A stretch of 15,795 nt of DNA from Micromonospora_J zhanjiangensis (GTDB lineage: Bacteria > Actinomycetota > Actinomycetes > Mycobacteriales > Micromonosporaceae), in contig NZ_JBHSBN010000053.1 of NCBI RefSeq assembly GCF_042650605.1, positions 1 through 15,795 on the forward strand. The letters are read 5' to 3'. The number at the start of each line of letters is the position of its first letter. Position 1 is the stretch's first letter. This document shows positions 1 to 6,616 of the stretch, piece by piece. A program made the translations under genes and the position numbers. The notes beneath the pieces are model-generated. The model was not told the DNA's origin. It searched no databases and worked only from the letters and a program-made list of their open reading frames with translations.

Positions 1-105
1 GGCGGCCTCGGCGGCCACCGCGTGCGCGATCGGACCGGCGACCACACCACCGGCGAACGTCAGACCAGTAACCGCAAGCAGGCTCTTCCGCATCAACGTG
101 TTCAT
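1..105 (-). CDS. Secreted lysozyme-like (SLT) protein, copy 1, N-terminal part only
   Basis: Only the first 35 codons lie in the window; the gene runs off the left edge. The ATG (105-103) is preceded by GGAG with a 7-nt spacing (about 113-116). The visible residues are a signal peptide: charged start with MRK at 5-7, a hydrophobic core (LLAVTGLTFAGGVVAG) and a likely signal peptidase I site near AHAVA. They match the N-terminus of the complete copies at 11327-11929 and 14967-15569, so the missing part should hold the same lysozyme-like domain. That extrapolation is inference. The protein would be exported and act on peptidoglycan. Upstream DNA is shared with copies 3 and 4. Confidence 0.85.
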   Translation of the reverse strand, partial: MNTLMRKSLLAVTGLTFAGGVVAGPIAHAVAAEAA

Positions 106-216
106 CACAAAGCTCCAATTCGGGGGTTAGGCACCAGCCCGCCACAAGGGGGAACCACAGACCGGTGCAAGCACCACACAAACGGCGCTCAAAGAACATG
201 GGGGAAAGAATGGGGG

Positions 217-256
217 GGCGCCCGCGAACTGCCGGGGGGAAGGCGCTGCGGGCGCC
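217..256 (-). promoter_or_regulatory. Leader hairpin with 6-bp G tract, copy 1
   Basis: GGCGCCCGC at 217-225 pairs with GCGGGCGCC at 248-256. The loop carries a run of six G (234-239; C in the mRNA of the minus-strand gene). The same stem flanks runs of 45 and 14 G in copies 3 and 4, so this is the short allele. It lies about 110-150 nt upstream of the SLT start, inside the probable 5' UTR. Confidence 0.65.
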
Positions 257-325
257 GGCCAGGTGTAACGACCGCCAGCCGGCACCCATTCCCCGGGCGC
301 CCGGCCCGCGCCCACCTACCGGAGC

Positions 326-355
326 GCGCTACTGCGGTCGTACGGGAGGATTCAA
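326..355 (-). promoter_or_regulatory. Conserved promoter-like / leader block, SLT copy 1
   Basis: On the minus strand TTGAAT (355-350) and TAGCGC (331-326) are 18 nt apart, giving a possible sigma-70-type promoter. The spacer contains GTACGACCGCAG, which is conserved in copy 3 (12188-12217) and also in the otherwise divergent upstream region of copy 2 (4431-4459). Strict conservation of a spacer suggests a protein or RNA motif rather than only a promoter. The surrounding minus-strand text (a GGGG run, then TTGAATCC, then CCGGTAGG) also loosely resembles the core of the c-di-AMP ydaO riboswitch; that reading is weak. Confidence 0.4.
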
Positions 356-400
356 CGCCCCGACCCCCGCAGCGATTCCGGCCGGCGGGCCTTCATAGCG

Positions 401-424
401 CGGACATTCGTGACCGGATGTCCG
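401..424. promoter_or_regulatory. Inverted repeat CGGACAT-N10-ATGTCCG
   Basis: Seven-bp arms at 401-407 and 418-424. The copy 3 counterpart (12263-12286) is a better palindrome with 9-bp arms. It lies about 45 bp upstream of the promoter-like block of SLT copy 1, so it is a plausible regulator site. The regulator is unknown. Confidence 0.4.
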
Positions 425-556
425 GTCCGCGCGGGTGCGCCCGCGGCGGACTCGGACAGCGGGGCCGTGCGGGGAACGGCGGTGGACGGGTCGGAACGGG
501 GCCCCGACGTGCGCGTGGGTTACCGATGCGGGCACGACAACGTCGTTCCGGCCGAT

Positions 557-571
557 GTCACCGGTGGTGAC
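557..571. promoter_or_regulatory. Dyad GTCACC-GGT-GGTGAC
   Basis: Six-bp perfect arms with a 3-nt centre. In copy 3 (12483-12497) the outer arms GTCAC/GTGAC are kept while the centre has changed, which is the pattern expected of a protein-binding site. It lies about 100 bp before the acetyltransferase start and about 200 bp upstream of the SLT promoter-like block. Confidence 0.4.
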
Positions 572-672
572 GATCGTCGGAATTGTGTCCGGGGCGGCGG
601 TCGGGCGGCGGTCGGGGAGCCGGGGCCGAAACCCGAGCGCGGACGGTCGGCCCGGGCGGTTAGGGTGCTGGC

Positions 673-1185
673 GTGATCGAGGTACGGGCGGCGGGGCCGG
701 ACGACGCCGCCGAGCTGGTCCGCCTGCGCGGTGTCCTGCTGACCCGCACCGGTGGGCGAGCGCCTGCCCCCGGTGAGTGGCAGCGGTTGGCGGCACAGAC
801 CCTGCGGGAACGGTTGGCCGGTCCGGACACCGACGCGACGATGGCGGCGTACGTGGTCGACGCGCCCGATCGTCCCGGCGCGCTGGTGGCCTGCGCGGTG
901 GGCACCATCGAGTCCCGGCTCGGCGGGCCGGAGAACCCGAGCGGTCGGGTCGGTTACCTGTTCAACGTGGCGACCGATCCCGGCCACCGGCGGCGCGGCT
1001 ACGCGCGGGCCTGCGTGGCGGAGTTGCTGTCCTGGTACCGCCGCCGCGACGTCCGCAAGATTGATCTCAGTGCCACCGCCGAGGCCGAGCCGCTCTACCG
1101 GTCGCTGGGGTTCACCCGCCGGAGCGAGCCGGCCATGCGGCTCACGTCGGGCCGGTCCGATTCCGGCCGGTCGACAGCCGGGTGA
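673..1185 (+). CDS. GNAT family N-acetyltransferase
   Basis: A 170-residue protein with a single GNAT fold, which transfers an acetyl group from acetyl-CoA to an amine; the substrate cannot be read from sequence. The strand beta4/acetyl-CoA-binding motif is clear near residues 95-115: YLFNVATDPGHRRRGYARA contains the R-R-x-G-Y-A pyrophosphate-binding loop. The end has the usual LYRSLGF motif (about 140-147). The GTG start at 673 follows AGGG with about 8 nt spacing. The tail after ...MRL is low-complexity and probably disordered. It is convergent with the regulator ending at 1211, only 25 bp away. No operon partner is seen. Family assignment is firm; cytoplasmic location is assumed. Confidence 0.88.
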   Translation: MIEVRAAGPDDAAELVRLRGVLLTRTGGRAPAPGEWQRLAAQTLRERLAGPDTDATMAAYVVDAPDRPGALVACAVGTIESRLGGPENPSGRVGYLFNVATDPGHRRRGYARACVAELLSWYRRRDVRKIDLSATAEAEPLYRSLGFTRRSEPAMRLTSGRSDSGRSTAG

Positions 1186-1210
1186 CCGCGGTGGTCGGCC
1201 CACGATCCGA

Positions 1211-2134
1211 TCAGGCCGGGTGGGGCAGGGCGGCGGCCACGCCGTCGAGCAGCCGGGACAGGCCGAACTCGAACAGCGTGTCGAGGTCGAAGTCGAACGG
1301 CTGGCTCAGCACGAACCGCATGGTCGGGTATTGGCCGGTGCTGATCGCCCGGTGCATGTGCTCGCCCTGGCTGTCCATCCACTCGTCGTTGGTCAATCCG
1401 GTGTCCCGCAGGGCCTGATCCTCCGCCTGCAGGCTCAGGGCCGTGCTGCGCACGTAGCCGAAGAACACGATGTGGGTCCGCATCATGTCGTTCGGTGTCA
1501 GGCCCATCTCGCGCAGCGTGCCCAGGGTCCACTCGGCGTACCGGAACAGGCTCGGCATTACCTGCGGCCGGGTCATCGACATCGCCTCGGCCGCCCACGG
1601 GTGCCGGCGGAAGACCGTCCACATGCTCCTGGCCGCCGCCTCCAGCCGGGCCCGCCAGCCGTTCGGTGCCCGCTCCGGCGGGAACTGCTCCTCGGCCAGC
1701 ACCGCGTCGACCATCAGCAGGGTGAGGGCGTCCCGACCGACGACGTGCCGGTAGAGCGACATGGTGGCCACCCCCAGCTCGGTGGCCAACCGGCGCATGG
1801 TGAGCGCGGCCAGCCCTTCCGCGTCGGCGACGGTCACGGCCACCCGGACGACGCGCTCCTGGTCGAGGTCCGGTTCCCGGCGGGCCCGCCGGCTCGCGGC
1901 CGGCGCCGGGCCACCGGACCGCTCCCGGACCACCGTCCCGGCACCCGGTCGGGTGTCCACCAGTCCCTCGTCGCGGAGGACGGTGATCACCCTGGTCGCG
2001 GTGGCCATCGCGACCCCCCACTCGCGCACGATCTGCCGGGTCGACGGCACCCGCTCCCCCGGCCGCAGGTCCCCACCGTCGATCCGGGCCCTGATCTCGG
2101 CGACGATCCGCCGGTAGGGCGCTGACTCGTTCAT
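1211..2134 (-). CDS. GntR-TetR fusion transcriptional regulator
   Basis: A 307-residue protein with two DNA-binding modules. Residues about 5-70 are a GntR winged helix (YRRIVAEIRARIDGGDLRPG, then VPSTRQI and ATRVITVLRDEGLVDTRPGAGT). After a linker at about 70-90 comes a TetR-type helix-turn-helix (about 95-140; LTMRRLATELGVATMSLYRH) followed by a TetR C-terminal ligand domain. The ATG at 2134 is chosen because it begins at the canonical GntR domain start and has GGGAGA 4-5 nt upstream; an in-frame start at 2245 would run through the promoter region. It is divergent from the FAD monooxygenase, its likely target. Such GntR-TetR hybrids are known in actinomycetes. The inducer is unknown and possibly the monooxygenase substrate. 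Confidence 0.88.
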   Translation of the reverse strand: MNESAPYRRIVAEIRARIDGGDLRPGERVPSTRQIVREWGVAMATATRVITVLRDEGLVDTRPGAGTVVRERSGGPAPAASRRARREPDLDQERVVRVAVTVADAEGLAALTMRRLATELGVATMSLYRHVVGRDALTLLMVDAVLAEEQFPPERAPNGWRARLEAAARSMWTVFRRHPWAAEAMSMTRPQVMPSLFRYAEWTLGTLREMGLTPNDMMRTHIVFFGYVRSTALSLQAEDQALRDTGLTNDEWMDSQGEHMHRAISTGQYPTMRFVLSQPFDFDLDTLFEFGLSRLLDGVAAALPHPA

Positions 2135-2146
2135 CCGCTCTCCCGT

Positions 2147-2216
2147 CCTAGTGCGCTTACCCGGCCTACGGCACCGGTCTCCACCGCTTCTGCCAGCGCC
2201 ATTTCGGTGCACTAGG
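2147..2216. promoter_or_regulatory. Paired inverted boxes CCTAGTGC ... GCACTAGG
   Basis: CCTAGTGC (2147-2154) and its exact complement GCACTAGG (2209-2216) lie 54 bp apart in the divergent intergenic region. Extended to 12 bp, the two boxes match at 10 positions. A related GCACTTAC occurs at 2242-2249. They are candidate operators for the GntR-TetR fusion, which has two DNA-binding modules; this link is inference. Confidence 0.4.
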
Positions 2217-2234
2217 GCGGCGCTGGCGGGACGC

Positions 2235-2262
2235 TGTACGCGCACTTACTGTACGCCGTACA
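2235..2262. promoter_or_regulatory. TGTAC repeats with dyad TGTAC-GCC-GTACA
   Basis: TGTACGC occurs at 2235-2241 and again at 2250-2256, where it forms a 5+5 bp dyad with a GCC centre (2250-2262). It lies 28-55 bp before the monooxygenase start, where a repressor would block transcription. It may be a second recognition site for the GntR-TetR protein. Confidence 0.4.
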
Positions 2263-2289
2263 CGAGTCGTTTCGACAGAAGGAGTTGGC

Positions 2290-3507
2290 ATGCGACGGGG
2301 CACCGTTCTCATCTCCGGCGCGGGCATCGCCGGGCCGGCCCTGGCGTACTGGCTGCGCCGGCACGGCTTCACCCCCACCATCGTCGAGCGGGCCCCGGCG
2401 CCGCGCCCGGGCGGGCAGGCGATCGACATCCGCGGCACGGCCCGCCAGGTCGTCGACCGGATGGGCGTGCTGGACGCCGTCCGGGCCCACCACACCGGTA
2501 CGCACGGCATCGCGTACGTAGACGATCGCGGTCGGCGGGTGGCGACCATGGGCGGCGACCTGCTGGGCGACTCGGGCGGGATCATCGCCGAGTTGGAGAT
2601 CCTGCGGTCCGACCTGGTCCGTATCCTGATGGAGGCGGGCGGCGACGGCGTGGAGTACCGCTACGGCGATCACATCACCGGCCTGGTCGACGGCGACGAC
2701 GGGGTCAAGGTGACCTTCGAACGGGCCCCGGCGCAGGTGTTCGACCTGGTCGTCGGCGCCGACGGGATCCGGTCCGGGGTCCGCGCGCACGCGTTCGGCG
2801 ACGAGTCCCGGTACGTCCGCGACCTCGGCTACTACTCGACCTACTTCCCCGCCCGCACGCGACTGCGGCTGGACGGCTGGGAGCTGATGCACAACCTGCC
2901 GGCCGGCAACGGCGTCGGTGGCCGGGTGACCCTGCTCTACCCGCTCGGCGACACCGGCGAGGTCCGGGCCATGCTGGCCTTCGTCACCCCGGACCGCTCG
3001 TACACCCGGCTCGACCTGGCCGGTCGGAAGGCCCTGCTGGCCCGGGTGTACGCCGGTGCCGGCTGGGAGCTGCCCCACCTGCTGGAGCAGTTGCGGGACA
3101 CCGACGACCTGTACTTCGCCCGGGTTGGCGAGGTACGCGTCGACGGCTGGTCCCGGGGCCGGTCGGTGCTGCTCGGCGACGCGGCGTTCGGCGGATCGAT
3201 CGGGATGGGCACCAGCATGGCGCTGGTCGGGGCGTACGTGCTGGCCGGCGAGCTGGCGGCGGCCGGCGGGGACCACCGGGTGGCGTTCGCCGCGTACGAG
3301 AACGAGATGCGTGACTACGTCGCGGCCAACCAGAAGGGGTTGCCGGGCGGGTTGCGGGGGTTCGCGCCGAGCAGCCGGGCCGGCATCTGGCTGCGCAACC
3401 AGTCGATGCGGGTGATGCCGCATCTGCCGGGGGCGAGTCGGATGATGGGTGGGATCGACAAGGCGTCCAACGCTGTCGGCCTGAAGTCTTACGGGTTGTT
3501 CGGGTGA
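2290..3507 (+). CDS. FAD-dependent monooxygenase (group A, TetX-like)
   Basis: A 405-residue flavoprotein hydroxylase. The N-terminal Rossmann motif GAGIAG (about residues 10-15) binds the ADP part of FAD, with an acidic residue ending the second strand (VERAP). The DG motif is GADGIRSGVR (about 156-165), and the GD motif that contacts the FAD ribityl chain is LLGDAAFGGSIGMGTSMAL (about 295-315). The family uses NAD(P)H and O2 to hydroxylate aromatic or polyketide-like substrates, and TetX relatives inactivate tetracyclines. The substrate here is unknown. ATG at 2290 has AGAAGGAG 5 nt upstream. It is divergent from the GntR-TetR regulator with dyads between them, so it is probably induced by its own substrate. 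The C-terminus ends with an actinomycete-type tail. No biosynthetic neighbours point to a pathway. Confidence 0.9.
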   Translation: MRRGTVLISGAGIAGPALAYWLRRHGFTPTIVERAPAPRPGGQAIDIRGTARQVVDRMGVLDAVRAHHTGTHGIAYVDDRGRRVATMGGDLLGDSGGIIAELEILRSDLVRILMEAGGDGVEYRYGDHITGLVDGDDGVKVTFERAPAQVFDLVVGADGIRSGVRAHAFGDESRYVRDLGYYSTYFPARTRLRLDGWELMHNLPAGNGVGGRVTLLYPLGDTGEVRAMLAFVTPDRSYTRLDLAGRKALLARVYAGAGWELPHLLEQLRDTDDLYFARVGEVRVDGWSRGRSVLLGDAAFGGSIGMGTSMALVGAYVLAGELAAAGGDHRVAFAAYENEMRDYVAANQKGLPGGLRGFAPSSRAGIWLRNQSMRVMPHLPGASRMMGGIDKASNAVGLKSYGLFG

Positions 3508-3546
3508 GGTTGTGGTGGGCCGGTGGGCCCGGCTTGTGGTTGGGGG

Positions 3547-3609
3547 GTGGGCCGACGTGCCCGGCGTGGCCCGTCAGGCTTGATGTCCACGCCGGGCACG
3601 CCGGCCCAC
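3547..3609. repeat. Long hairpin repeat, copy 1 (23-bp stem, 17-nt loop)
   Basis: Arms at 3547-3569 and 3587-3609 are complementary except for one A/C pair. The 17-nt loop cccgtcaggcttgatgt is identical in the second copy at 11123-11185. Both copies lie between a plus-strand gene end and the terminator of a minus-strand SLT gene. It could act as a bidirectional terminator, and it travels as part of the SLT repeat unit. Confidence 0.75.
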
Positions 3610-3645
3610 CCTCGCCGTGACCATCCGGGCCGCGACCAGCGGATG

Positions 3646-3693
3646 CCGAAAAGGGCCGGGACCCCGGTGGTACGGGGGTCCCGACCCTTTCGG
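3646..3693 (-). terminator. Terminator hairpin downstream of SLT copy 2
   Basis: A stem of about 19 bp formed by the CCGAAAAGGGCCGGGACCCC arm and the GGGGTCCCGACCCTTTCGG arm, with one bulge and one G-U pair. It starts about 19 nt after the SLT stop codon. No clean U tract follows, as is common in actinomycetes. Close relatives follow copies 3 and 4. It may also stop transcripts from the monooxygenase. Confidence 0.75.
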
Positions 3694-3711
3694 TTGTTGT
3701 TACCTGCTGTG

Positions 3712-4335
3712 TTAGCTGTTCCAGTACTGGGTGACCAGGTCAGCGGCCTGGGTCTCCCACTGGGCGTAGGCGTCCGGGTAGGCCGACACCTGAACCTTCT
3801 GCGCGGCCACGGTCAACGGCAACTTCTCCCAACCGTCGATCTGCTTCAGACCCTTCAGGAACGCGATGGTGGAGTACTCCGGATCGGTGATCTGCTCCGG
3901 CGAACCCCAACCACTGGACGGGCGCTGCTGGAACAGACCCAACGAGTCGTGGTCGTTGGCGGCACCCAGGTGACCCAGGTTCTCCAGCTTCGACTCCTGC
4001 AGGCTCGTGGCGATCGAGATCACCGCGGCACGCTCGTCCATCCCGGCCTTCTTCGTCGCCGCCACGATCGCCTTCACGTTCGCCTTCTGCTCATCGTTCA
4101 GGCCGATCCGCGACTGCTTGCCACTCGGGGTGCCGTTCGGCATCAGCTTGTCTGCGCTTGGCTTGTCGGCCTGGGTGATGGTCTGGGTCACCGCGGCCGG
4201 CTGCATCGCCGGACGCTCACCGCCGGTGACGGTGGCCAGCGGGCCGGCCACCACACCACCGGCGAAGGCCAGCCCGGCGGCGGCCACGACGGACTTGCGG
4301 GTCAGGGCGGTCTTGGTGATCGCGGTGAAGTTCAT
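3712..4335 (-). CDS. Secreted lysozyme-like (SLT) protein, copy 2, variant N-terminus
   Basis: A 207-residue exported protein. It has its own signal peptide (MNFTAITKTALTRKSVVAAAGLAFAGGVVAGPLA) and linker, different from copies 1, 3 and 4. From about residue 65 the rest is nearly identical to those copies. The lysozyme-like domain carries the SLQESKL motif, whose Glu fits the catalytic acid of GH23-type lytic transglycosylases. It then has DHDSLGLFQQRPSSGWG and a conserved YWNS C-terminus. ATG at 4335 has AAGG upstream. It is divergent from the nucleotidase at 4705. The upstream region lacks the G-tract hairpin but keeps the GTACGACCGCAG block. Residue 118 region reads GAAND where other copies read GDAND. 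Role in peptidoglycan turnover is from family knowledge; activity is untested. Confidence 0.85.
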   Translation of the reverse strand: MNFTAITKTALTRKSVVAAAGLAFAGGVVAGPLATVTGGERPAMQPAAVTQTITQADKPSADKLMPNGTPSGKQSRIGLNDEQKANVKAIVAATKKAGMDERAAVISIATSLQESKLENLGHLGAANDHDSLGLFQQRPSSGWGSPEQITDPEYSTIAFLKGLKQIDGWEKLPLTVAAQKVQVSAYPDAYAQWETQAADLVTQYWNS

Positions 4336-4704
4336 GAGGACGTCACCTTCCTGATCGGGGGTGCGAACCGCGACGCCCATGGGGGTGGGCCCGGATTCGC
4401 GAGGGGGTGCACGACCGGGGCTGCCGACGGGCGCTCCTGCGGTCGTACGGGGGATGTAACCATGCCCGGCGGCCCGGCATTCCGGGGTGCGGGCGGCCCG
4501 GCGCGGGTCGCGGGTGTGGGGCGGGCCACGGCGGACGGCGACATAGCGGACACCCGCCTCCGGGGGGTGTGTGAACAGGCGGTATGCGGGACGTTGCGGC
4601 GGTGCGGCGACGTCGGGGGCGCTCTGGCGCGATCCGGAAACGCTGGTTATCGTGCCCGTCGGCGCCCACGAGGCGCGTTCAGACCTTTCAGGAAAGGCTC
4701 GTCG
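4336..4704. other. Divergent intergenic region, SLT copy 2 / nucleotidase
   Basis: A gene-free region of 369 bp. Toward the SLT gene it contains G-rich runs and the conserved block at 4431-4459. Toward the nucleotidase, GGAAAC (about 4637) with CGTC roughly 15-16 nt further on resembles an ECF-type promoter, but this is one weak match. There is no G-tract hairpin like that of copies 1, 3 and 4. Confidence 0.5.
4431..4459 (-). promoter_or_regulatory. Conserved promoter-like / leader block, SLT copy 2
   Basis: On the minus strand TTACAT (4459-4454) and GAGCGC (4436-4431) are 17 nt apart, and the spacer keeps GTACGACCGCAG as in copies 1 and 3. The rest of the upstream DNA has diverged, so survival of this block points to function. 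It lies about 100 bp upstream of the start codon. Confidence 0.45.
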
Positions 4705-6498
4705 ATGACCTTCCCCTCCGGCACCTCGCGGCGCAACGTGCTGGCCGTCGCGGCGGCGGCCGCGGCCGTCCCCCTGGTGGCCAGCGGTCCCGCGCGGGCG
4801 CAGCAACGGCCGTCTCAGCCGAAGACCTGGGACCTGACCGTCCTGGGCACCTCGGACACCCACGGCAACGTCTACAACTGGGACTACTACAAGGACGCCG
4901 AGTACGACGACTCGGCACACAACGACGTCGGGCTGGCCAAGGTCGCGACCCTGGTCAACCGGATTCGGGCCGAACGGCGTGGCCGGGCCACGCTGGTGCT
5001 CGACGCCGGTGACACCATCCAGGGCACCCCGCTGGCGACCTACTACGCCAAGCAGGAGCCGATCACCGAAACCCACCAGAAGCACCCGATGGCCCGCGCG
5101 ATGAACGTGATCGACTACGACGCGGTCACCCTCGGCAACCACGAGTTCAACTACGGGCTGCCGCTGCTGGACCTGTGGATCCGCCAGCTCGGCTTCCCGG
5201 CGCTGGCCGCGAACGCGGTCAACGAGAAGACCGGCAAGCCGGCCTTCCTGCCGTACGTCATCAAGAAGGTGCACCTCGGCTTCGGCGCGCCCACCCTGCG
5301 GGTCGGCATCCTCGGCCTGACCAACCCCGGCGTGGCGATCTGGGACAAGGGCAACGTCGAGGGCAAGCTGCGGTTCGAGGACATGATCGCCACCGCGAGG
5401 AAGTACGTCCCGATCATGCGGGCGCGCGGCGCGGACATCGTGCTGATCTCGGCGCACGGCGGCGACAACGGCATCTCCAGCTACGGCCCGGAGCTGCCGA
5501 ACGAGAACCCGACCGCGCTGATCGCCCAGCAGGTGCCGGGCATCGACGCGATCCTGTTCGGGCACGCGCACAACGAGATCCCCGAGAAGTTCGTGACCAA
5601 CGAGCAGACCGGCGCGCAGGTGCTCACCTCCGAGCCGTCCAAGTGGGGCCAGCGGCTCACCCGGATGGACTTCACCCTCGCCCGGGCGGGCGGCCGCTGG
5701 ACGGTCACCGCCAAGCACGCCACCATGCTGAACACCAACACGGTGGTCGAGGACCCGAAGGTCCTCGCGGCCGTCAAGGCCCAGCACACCAAGACCGTGG
5801 CGTACGTCAACCAGGTCGTCGCGCAGTCGACCACCGAGTTGTCGGCGGCGGAGTCCCGCTACCGGGACACCCCGATCCTGGACTACATCAACAAGGTGCA
5901 GACCGACGACGTCACCCGCGCCCTGGCCGGCGGCCAGTACGCCGCCCTGCCGGTGCTGTCGATCGCGGCGCCGTTCAGCCGGACCGCGGTCTTCCCCGCC
6001 GGTGACGTCAAGATCCGTGACGTGGCCGGCCTCTACATCTACGACAACACCCTCGAAGCCGTCGTGCTCAGCGGCGCCGAGGTGCGGGCCTACCTGGAGT
6101 ACTCGGCGAAGTACTTCCGGACCCTCGGCCCCGGCGCGCCGGTCGACCCGGCGCAGATCAACGACCCGAACATCCCGGACTACAACTACGACGTGTTGTC
6201 CGGCGTCGACTACGACATCGACATCAGCAAGCCGGTGGGCCAGCGGATCACCACGCTCACCCACGCCGGTACGGACACCCCGGTCGGCGACGGCGAGCAG
6301 TTCGTGGTGGCGGTGAACAACTACCGGCGCAGCGGTGGCGGCAACTTCCCCGGCATCGTGAAGACCCAGGTCTACAACGAGCAGAAGGAGATCCGTCAGC
6401 TGCTCATCGACTGGGCGCAGGCCAAGGGCCGGATCGACCCGGCCGACTTCTTCCAGCAGAACTGGCGACTGGTCCGCGAGGGCGTACCGGTCTTCTGA
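4705..6498 (+). CDS. Tat-exported 5'-nucleotidase / 2',3'-cyclic phosphodiesterase (CpdB/UshA-like)
   Basis: A 597-residue exported metallophosphoesterase. A twin-arginine signal lies at residues 8-32 (SRRNVL, Ala-rich core, cleavage after ARA). The metal and phosphate motifs are in family order: D51-x-H53, D103 in GDTIQG, N145-H146 in GNHEF, H251 in SAHGG, and H287-x-H289 in FGHAH. The C-terminal 5'-nucleotidase domain (about 370-560) includes the substrate-binding NNYRRSGGGNFPG, most like the CpdB branch. It would release phosphate or nucleosides from nucleotides outside the membrane. ATG at 4705 has GGAAAGG upstream and starts just before the Tat motif; longer in-frame starts run through the intergenic region. 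It is monocistronic, with a terminator at 6514-6540. Exact substrate preference is uncertain. Confidence 0.92.
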   Translation: MTFPSGTSRRNVLAVAAAAAAVPLVASGPARAQQRPSQPKTWDLTVLGTSDTHGNVYNWDYYKDAEYDDSAHNDVGLAKVATLVNRIRAERRGRATLVLDAGDTIQGTPLATYYAKQEPITETHQKHPMARAMNVIDYDAVTLGNHEFNYGLPLLDLWIRQLGFPALAANAVNEKTGKPAFLPYVIKKVHLGFGAPTLRVGILGLTNPGVAIWDKGNVEGKLRFEDMIATARKYVPIMRARGADIVLISAHGGDNGISSYGPELPNENPTALIAQQVPGIDAILFGHAHNEIPEKFVTNEQTGAQVLTSEPSKWGQRLTRMDFTLARAGGRWTVTAKHATMLNTNTVVEDPKVLAAVKAQHTKTVAYVNQVVAQSTTELSAAESRYRDTPILDYINKVQTDDVTRALAGGQYAALPVLSIAAPFSRTAVFPAGDVKIRDVAGLYIYDNTLEAVVLSGAEVRAYLEYSAKYFRTLGPGAPVDPAQINDPNIPDYNYDVLSGVDYDIDISKPVGQRITTLTHAGTDTPVGDGEQFVVAVNNYRRSGGGNFPGIVKTQVYNEQKEIRQLLIDWAQAKGRIDPADFFQQNWRLVREGVPVF

Positions 6499-6513
6499 CC
6501 CTGCCGTGGCGAG

Positions 6514-6540
6514 CGTCCCCCGGGCCTTCCCCGGGGGACG
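6514..6540 (+). terminator. Terminator after nucleotidase gene
   Basis: A perfect 10-bp stem (CGTCCCCCGG / CCGGGGGACG) with a 7-nt loop, 16 nt after the nucleotidase stop. There is no U run. It is consistent with an actinomycete terminator. Confidence 0.7.
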
Positions 6541-6568
6541 ACCGTGATGTGGCGCTGAATCGGACGCC

Positions 6569-6608
6569 GCTCGGGGTGAGACGCGGCGGGCCGCGCCTCA
6601 CCCCGAGC
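6569..6608 (-). terminator. Terminator after AhpD-like gene
   Basis: A perfect 12-bp stem (GCTCGGGGTGAG / CTCACCCCGAGC) with a 16-nt GC-rich loop, starting 8 nt after the stop of the minus-strand AhpD-like gene. Together with 6514-6540 it separates two convergent genes. Confidence 0.7.
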
Positions 6609-6616
6609 CCCCGTTG

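Larger units (their letters stand above)
106..672. other. Gene-free region: leader and upstream block of SLT copy 1
   Basis: No convincing gene lies here. Positions 106 to about 400 form the leader and promoter-proximal region of SLT copy 1 and match 11930-12260 closely; 106 to about 315 also match 15570-15795. The block holds the G-tract hairpin (217-256), a conserved promoter-like block (326-355), a dyad at 401-424 and a second dyad at 557-571. From about 425 to 610 similarity to the copy 3 upstream region is patchy, then clear again at 528-541 and 554-575. The rest (about 610-672) is GC-rich DNA before the acetyltransferase, and I see no specific element in it. Confidence 0.7.

Noticed and set aside
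217..256. CRISPR-like or tandem repeat array in the SLT leaders
   Set aside because: The repeats are dispersed paralogous leaders kilobases apart, not regularly spaced units with unique spacers.
752..2125. Plus-strand frame of 457 codons across the GNAT and GntR-TetR genes
   Set aside because: It overlaps two genes with clear domains in other frames and has no recognisable domain of its own.
3712..6264. 850-codon open frame on the minus strand across the nucleotidase gene and into SLT copy 2
   Set aside because: The part opposite the nucleotidase is low-complexity, rich in V/G/R/D, and is a mirror of a high-GC gene with clear motifs on the plus strand. Only the last 207 codons are the real SLT gene.
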